From RGIG5612 sp045601405 (lineage in GTDB: Bacteria > Bacillota > Clostridia > Lachnospirales > Lachnospiraceae): 64,000 nucleotides of DNA. Below the pieces are notes generated by a model, which did no database searches, was not told the origin of the DNA, and saw only the letters and a list, made by a program, of their open reading frames with translations. The DNA lies in contig JAZRZO010000005.1 of NCBI GenBank assembly GCA_045601405.1, positions 1 through 64,000 of the forward strand. Reading direction: 5' to 3'. How positions within the stretch are numbered: position 1 is the stretch's first letter; each line of letters starts with the position of its first letter. Positions 61,401 through 64,000 of the stretch are shown here, piece after piece. A program made the translations under genes and the position numbers.

Positions 61401-62973
61401 GAGAGAAGAGCTTTTACCGGGCGATCATACGGTGACAACGGAGATAGGTATATACGACGATCCGGATGCCCAGTACCAGGGATTTTATTCTATTGACCTG
61501 GCGAATCGCAACACAATGATAATAGGCTCTGCACAGAGCGGTAAGACCAATATCCTTCAGACCATGATACGATCGCTGGCCACAAAATATTCTCCGGAAG
61601 AAGTCACTATCTATGTTATAGACTTTGCTTCCATGGTACTCAAGAATTTTGAGGGGCTTAATCATGTGGGTGGCGTGGTCACCTCATCTGAGGATGAAAA
61701 ATTAAAAAATCTTTTTAAGCTTTTATTCCGGGAGATAGAAGCGAGGAAGGAAAAACTGCTGTCCGTGGGAGTAAGCTCCTTTGCCGCTTACAGGGAGGCG
61801 GGGAGAACAGACCTGCCGCAGATCATAGTTATGATAGATAACTTAACTGCGCTCAGAGAACTATATTTTCAGGATGATGATGAGCTTCTGACGCTGTGTC
61901 GTGAAGGCCTTTCGGCCGGTATAAGTATAGTGGTCGCTAATTCACAGACTACAGGTATAGGCTTCCGTTATCTGTCTAACTTTGCGTGCAGGATCGCGCT
62001 TTTTTGCAACGACCAGAATGAGTACGGCTCGCTGTTTGAGCATTGCAGGGTGCATCCGGACGAGATACGGGGACGTATGCTTGTGGAGATAGACAAAACT
62101 CATCTGGAGTGTCAGGGCTTCCTTGCTTTTGAAGGGGAGCGGGAGGTAGAGCGCGTTGACGCTATACGCAGGTTTATTGAAGAGCAGAACAGAGTGTATG
62201 CAGGAGAGCAGGCACAGCAAATCCCGGAGATACCGGAGCTGTTTACACAGGAAGATGCAGCTGCTATCGCGGCTGCGGAGGATGTTGCCGGGAGCAGATT
62301 TATCGCCGGTCTGGATTACGCGTCTGTCGCGCCTGTTATATGGGAGCTTGATTCTCTTGGCGTTCTTGCGGTCACCGGAAGGGAAGGGATGGGGCAGCAT
62401 AATTTCCTTCGTTACCTTATTACGACCCAATCAGAGCAGGGAGCAGAGATATATATCGTGGACGGACTTAAGAAAAGGCTGCAGATGCTTTCAGGACTGC
62501 CGCAGGTGAAGTCTTATGAGTATATATCCGGAAAGGCTCCGGAACTGATCATTCATCTTGCCGGATTGCTGAAAGAGCGTTATGACAGGCTTTCAGAGGG
62601 AGATGAGGGAGCACTTTCCGATGCGCCGCTTGAACTGATGATAATAAACAACATGGAGGCTATGCGTGATATCAGTAATGATATGGATGCAATGGAAGCG
62701 TACAGGGATATTACCGGTCGCCTGCGCAGCATGAAGGTATGCGTGATACTTGCGTCTTATGATAACGCGCAGGTTTCTTACAGTGCACCGGAGGTTATAA
62801 AAAAAGCGAAGGATGATTGTCATTTTCTTGTATTTGATGATCTTTCGGATTTTAAAGTACTGGATATGCCGCTGGCTCTTTTGCGTGAATTCGGAAAGCC
62901 TGTGGAGGCGGGTGATTGCTACTACATCAAAGGAAGCAGCTGCATAAAGCTAAAGACTGTGTTGACCAAATAG
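58468..62973 (+). CDS. essC: Type VII secretion FtsK/SpoIIIE ATPase EssC (YukB)
   Basis: The 1501-residue motor of the secretion system. The N-terminus has two FHA-like domains (about 1-210, with NIILGSRYIGNDQIEL), then a pair of membrane segments (about 265-305) and three FtsK-like ATPase domains. D1 has Walker A GTTGSGKS at 691-698 and the Walker B region LIIIVDEFAELK; D2 has GSAQSGKT at 1020-1027; D3 has GREGMGQH at 1304-1311, where the Lys of Walker A is replaced by Gln. This matches EssC, whose D3 is degenerate and binds WXG100 substrates. Gene order esaB-essC is as in other T7SSb. Confidence 0.96.
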   Translation: MKNTYKIIISNKNIYKEGGLNPSQSEVKAGTLTGADIRLRRDDFFEPVELTFVNNEGCWTLFTGDNLYITEGRHDIRKLRSRNMAHGDDIEIRYQASDRFVFRIEFAIDFNEDSHHFNRYADCRDIDRILIGAGSGNNIILGSRYIGNDQIELMRERDGFRLKIDRSTYGVLHNGKKAEDGELIRDRDFLSVADTCFYLRSGQLWTEKSESIRFSGIKVYDTINRGSYPKFHRSSRMQTVVSDEKIPVLDPAQKPKKPKNNLLLRLLPSVGMVLAAVLMAVIGSPMMLIFSGVSVVFAAITAVLTLRQNNLEYKESLEERVTTYEAYIANKREEIERCRQLEQRELEDIYIPIEKEKQYVHQFSSELFDRIPEHEDFLCVRLGIGDIPAKREIDYKKQERLEPGDELQQIPEQISEEYKFVHNAPVVCDLKEHNAVGVIGETESRFEIMKNMVIDLAARHYHSDVSMMFVARKKHSDKVRWLRFLPHSRNDALGIRNIVSDDESRTVLFEYLYQELNRREQSKSFENRIVVFMYDECGLQSHPLSRFISKAKELGVTFIFFGRNKADIPVGCGELIFLNGTQNGYLVNAKDRNDNYGFTYTKLTMAQAERIVEILAPVYVDEISLEGDLTKNISLFEMLNIIAVEDIDLKRRWGRSNVTKSMAAPIGVAKTGIIELDLHDKAHGPHGLVAGTTGSGKSEILQTYILAMATLFSPHEVGFMIIDFKGGGMVNQFEELPHLMGAITNIDGKEIDRSLKSIKAELQKRQRLFAEADVNHIDKYIEKYRAGQTSEPLPHLIIIVDEFAELKAEQPEFMKELISAARIGRSLGVHLILATQKPAGQVNEQIWSNSRFKLCLKVQSQEDSNEVLKSPLAAEIKEPGRAYLQVGNNEIFELLQSAYSGAPEKADDTSEKEFSIIELLDSGKRLPVYIQKKQKSGGNITQLDAIVRYVHLFCEENRIAKLPDICLPSLKEEIAFPAREELLPGDHTVTTEIGIYDDPDAQYQGFYSIDLANRNTMIIGSAQSGKTNILQTMIRSLATKYSPEEVTIYVIDFASMVLKNFEGLNHVGGVVTSSEDEKLKNLFKLLFREIEARKEKLLSVGVSSFAAYREAGRTDLPQIIVMIDNLTALRELYFQDDDELLTLCREGLSAGISIVVANSQTTGIGFRYLSNFACRIALFCNDQNEYGSLFEHCRVHPDEIRGRMLVEIDKTHLECQGFLAFEGEREVERVDAIRRFIEEQNRVYAGEQAQQIPEIPELFTQEDAAAIAAAEDVAGSRFIAGLDYASVAPVIWELDSLGVLAVTGREGMGQHNFLRYLITTQSEQGAEIYIVDGLKKRLQMLSGLPQVKSYEYISGKAPELIIHLAGLLKERYDRLSEGDEGALSDAPLELMIINNMEAMRDISNDMDAMEAYRDITGRLRSMKVCVILASYDNAQVSYSAPEVIKKAKDDCHFLVFDDLSDFKVLDMPLALLREFGKPVEAGDCYYIKGSSCIKLKTVLTK

Positions 62974-63015
62974 GCTGTTAGTTGACATAAAGGGATTAAA
63001 AAAAGAAGAGGAAAA

Positions 63016-63123
63016 ATGTTTTGTACTAAATGTGGAGCAAAAGTGGAAGGTAACGCATTGTTCTGTTCCGGGTGCGGCGCAAGGGTGCAGGGAAGGCAGG
63101 CGGCACCACCTGGAAGATACTAA
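63016..63123 (+). CDS. 35-residue zinc-ribbon protein
   Basis: Reads MFCTKCGAKVEGNALFCSGC, then GARVQGRQAAPPGRY. This is a complete double-CxxC zinc ribbon. A GAGGAAAA site precedes the ATG. Its TAA overlaps the ATG of the next small gene (TAATG). Zinc-ribbon domains fused to membrane segments are common in Firmicutes; here the two parts are in different frames (see findings). Confidence 0.65.
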   Translation: MFCTKCGAKVEGNALFCSGCGARVQGRQAAPPGRY

Positions 63124-63284
63124 TGATAGTTGGCCTGGCAGCAGCAGTGCTTATTATCATCCTGTCGATAGCCATGATATTAATAGAGGCGGAGCTGCCG
63201 TTCATAATAGGAATGTGTGCTGCATCTGTAGCCGTAGCTGCGTTTGCCATCATAAGCGCGATCAAATACATCAGATCAATGTAA
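63123..63284 (+). CDS. 53-residue membrane protein, coupled to the zinc ribbon
   Basis: From the ATG at 63123 (MIVGLAAAVLIIILSIAMIL...) this gives two hydrophobic segments and a short charged end (IKYIRSM). The frame is open for 17 codons upstream of the ATG (from 63072), so it could equally be the second half of a zinc-ribbon membrane protein split by a frameshift. Confidence 0.6.
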   Translation: MIVGLAAAVLIIILSIAMILIEAELPFIIGMCAASVAVAAFAIISAIKYIRSM

Positions 63285-63334
63285 TAATACCTGTCCGATG
63301 GCGAAAATGTCATGTAAGGATCATCGCCATTTTT

Positions 63335-63352
63335 TGAAAATTTCCAAAATAC
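63335..63352 (+). promoter_or_regulatory. 18-base motif shared with the first gene of the locus, copy 2
   Basis: TGAAAATTTCCAAAATAC, identical to 39443-39460. A -10-like TAAATT follows at 63371-63376. It lies 87 bases before the WXG100 start codon. Confidence 0.65.
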
Positions 63353-63439
63353 TGTTTCCCGGGAACATGATAAATTTATGACATCGAAAGATACAAAACC
63401 CGAAAATGATGTAAAAGGAATGTTAAGGAGGAAACAAAA

Positions 63440-63733
63440 ATGGCAAACCAGATTAGAATTACCCCGGATCAGATGAGACAGAGAGCAAATCAGTATCGGA
63501 ACGAGGCAGAGAACGTTCATGGCGTGATCGGAAGTATGGACAGTCTTCTCTCCGCTCTTCAGAGTGAGTGGGAAGGACAGGCAAGCGAATCCTACGCAAC
63601 AAGATATCAGGAGCTGAAGCCGGGATTCCAGAAAGCAGAAGAACTCATCAGAGAGATCGCACAGGCGCTTGACGCTACCGCAAACATTGTAGAAGAAACC
63701 GACAGCAGCATCGCAGCGCAGTTTAGGGGATAG
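63440..63733 (+). CDS. WXG100-family protein (EsxA-like secretion substrate)
   Basis: A 97-residue helical hairpin with the WEG turn (WxG) at about residues 44-46 in LLSALQSEWEGQASESY. It starts MANQIRITPDQMRQRANQYR and ends DATANIVEETDSSIAAQF, with a helix of the kind that carries a C-terminal export signal. AAGGAGGAAA ribosome site and its own probable promoter, so it can be made in large amounts. WXG100 proteins are exported as dimers through EssC. It is followed by a strong hairpin. Confidence 0.95.
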   Translation: MANQIRITPDQMRQRANQYRNEAENVHGVIGSMDSLLSALQSEWEGQASESYATRYQELKPGFQKAEELIREIAQALDATANIVEETDSSIAAQFRG

Positions 63734-63744
63734 TACACGAAGAA

Positions 63745-63773
63745 TGGAGGGTGTTTGTTGTAAGCACCCTCCA
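63745..63773 (+). terminator. Hairpin after the WXG100 gene
   Basis: TGGAGGGTG with CACCCTCCA, an eleven-base loop, no long T-run after it. It probably sets the 3' end of an abundant WXG100 transcript. Confidence 0.65.
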
Positions 63774-63869
63774 ATAATAATCAGGAAGTACCGGACGAAG
63801 AGCTTCATTCTTGAAAGGGAATCAGAAGCACATTTTTAATAGTTTGTAATAAAAACGAGGTGCAGATAG

Positions 63870-64000
63870 ATGGACAAATACTCAATTCAGGCAGAAATGA
63901 CATCCTGCAGCAATCGACAGGAACAATGTTTGCAGGAAATCCAGATGAATGCAAAGAAACTGGAGACAGTAATAGCTGGAAACGAAAGGATTCGAACGAA
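63870..64000 (+). CDS. 5' end of a further T7SS-locus gene
   Basis: Forty-three codons are open to the window end, beginning MDKYSIQAEMTSCSNRQEQC and continuing as a helix rich in Gln, Lys and Glu. The GAGG site lies nine bases before the ATG. A helical N-terminus directly after WXG100 suggests another WXG100-like partner or effector, but the family cannot be decided. Confidence 0.6.
   Translation, partial: MDKYSIQAEMTSCSNRQEQCLQEIQMNAKKLETVIAGNERIRT

Noticed and set aside
63072..63123. Programmed frameshift joining the zinc ribbon to the membrane segment
   Set aside because: No slippery heptamer or downstream pseudoknot is evident, so I kept it only as an alternative to reinitiation.

Overview
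The window comes from a low-to-mid GC Firmicute, most likely an anaerobic member of Clostridia (Lachnospiraceae or a close relative). This rests on the dnaX-ybaB-recR order, a paired DUF711/ACT module, canonical TTGACA-N17-TATAAT promoters, strong GGAGG ribosome sites, tRNA genes without an encoded CCA, and a Firmicutes-type (T7SSb-like) type VII secretion locus. No plasmid origin or intact phage is visible; the genus cannot be fixed from sequence alone.

Layout. 1-850: degraded prophage edge with a head-closure gene, a truncated neighbour, and a left-edge gene whose leader carries 13 copies of GCTT behind a strong reverse promoter. 922-9644: dnaX, ybaB and recR, a 1245-residue TPR/acidic/P-loop protein, split transketolase and a phosphatidyltransferase. 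9738-14573: HU, S4-domain protein, DivIC, tilS, hpt, ftsH. 14982-18900: amidohydrolase (SAH/MTA deaminase type), S-adenosylhomocysteinase and glucose-6-phosphate isomerase. 18904-24626: sirtuin, a coiled-coil membrane protein/DUF5711/CvpA trio, a membrane protein with 11-residue repeats, gamma carbonic anhydrase. 24748-34053: tRNA-Cys, DMT transporter, MprF-like flippase plus glycosyltransferase, SDR, acyltransferase 3, DUF4012 protein, PucR-type regulator. 34230-38852: UroD-type methyltransferase, acyl carrier protein, tRNA-Ser, ACT/DUF711 pair, patatin.

38890-64000 is the most interesting part: about 25 kb devoted to one T7SSb-like system, continuing past the right edge. A divergent XRE repressor gene faces a promoter whose spacer and -10 carry a perfect palindrome. 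Then follow a secreted trypsin-like protease with a cytoplasmic FHA domain, a PP2C phosphatase, two YRD-type Ser/Thr kinases, a membrane protein with TTIL/TTVL/TSVL motifs, a 2077-residue surface protein, a third kinase with HSD and DFN replacing HRD and DFG, a 36-residue membrane peptide, a TPR/carboxypeptidase-regulatory-like protein, two more FHA proteins, a MinD/CpaE-like ATPase, the ubiquitin-like EsaB/YukD, the EssC/YukB ATPase, a zinc-ribbon/membrane gene pair, and a WXG100 protein. EsaA, EssA and a standard EssB are not seen. The gene set suggests secretion or surface assembly controlled by Thr phosphorylation read by FHA domains. The same 18-base sequence lies upstream of both the first gene and the WXG100 gene.

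A composite interspersed repeat (a hairpin module of about 60 bp containing CCGGGTTAGTC, often followed by a C/G-rich module) occurs in several copies, often next to terminators.
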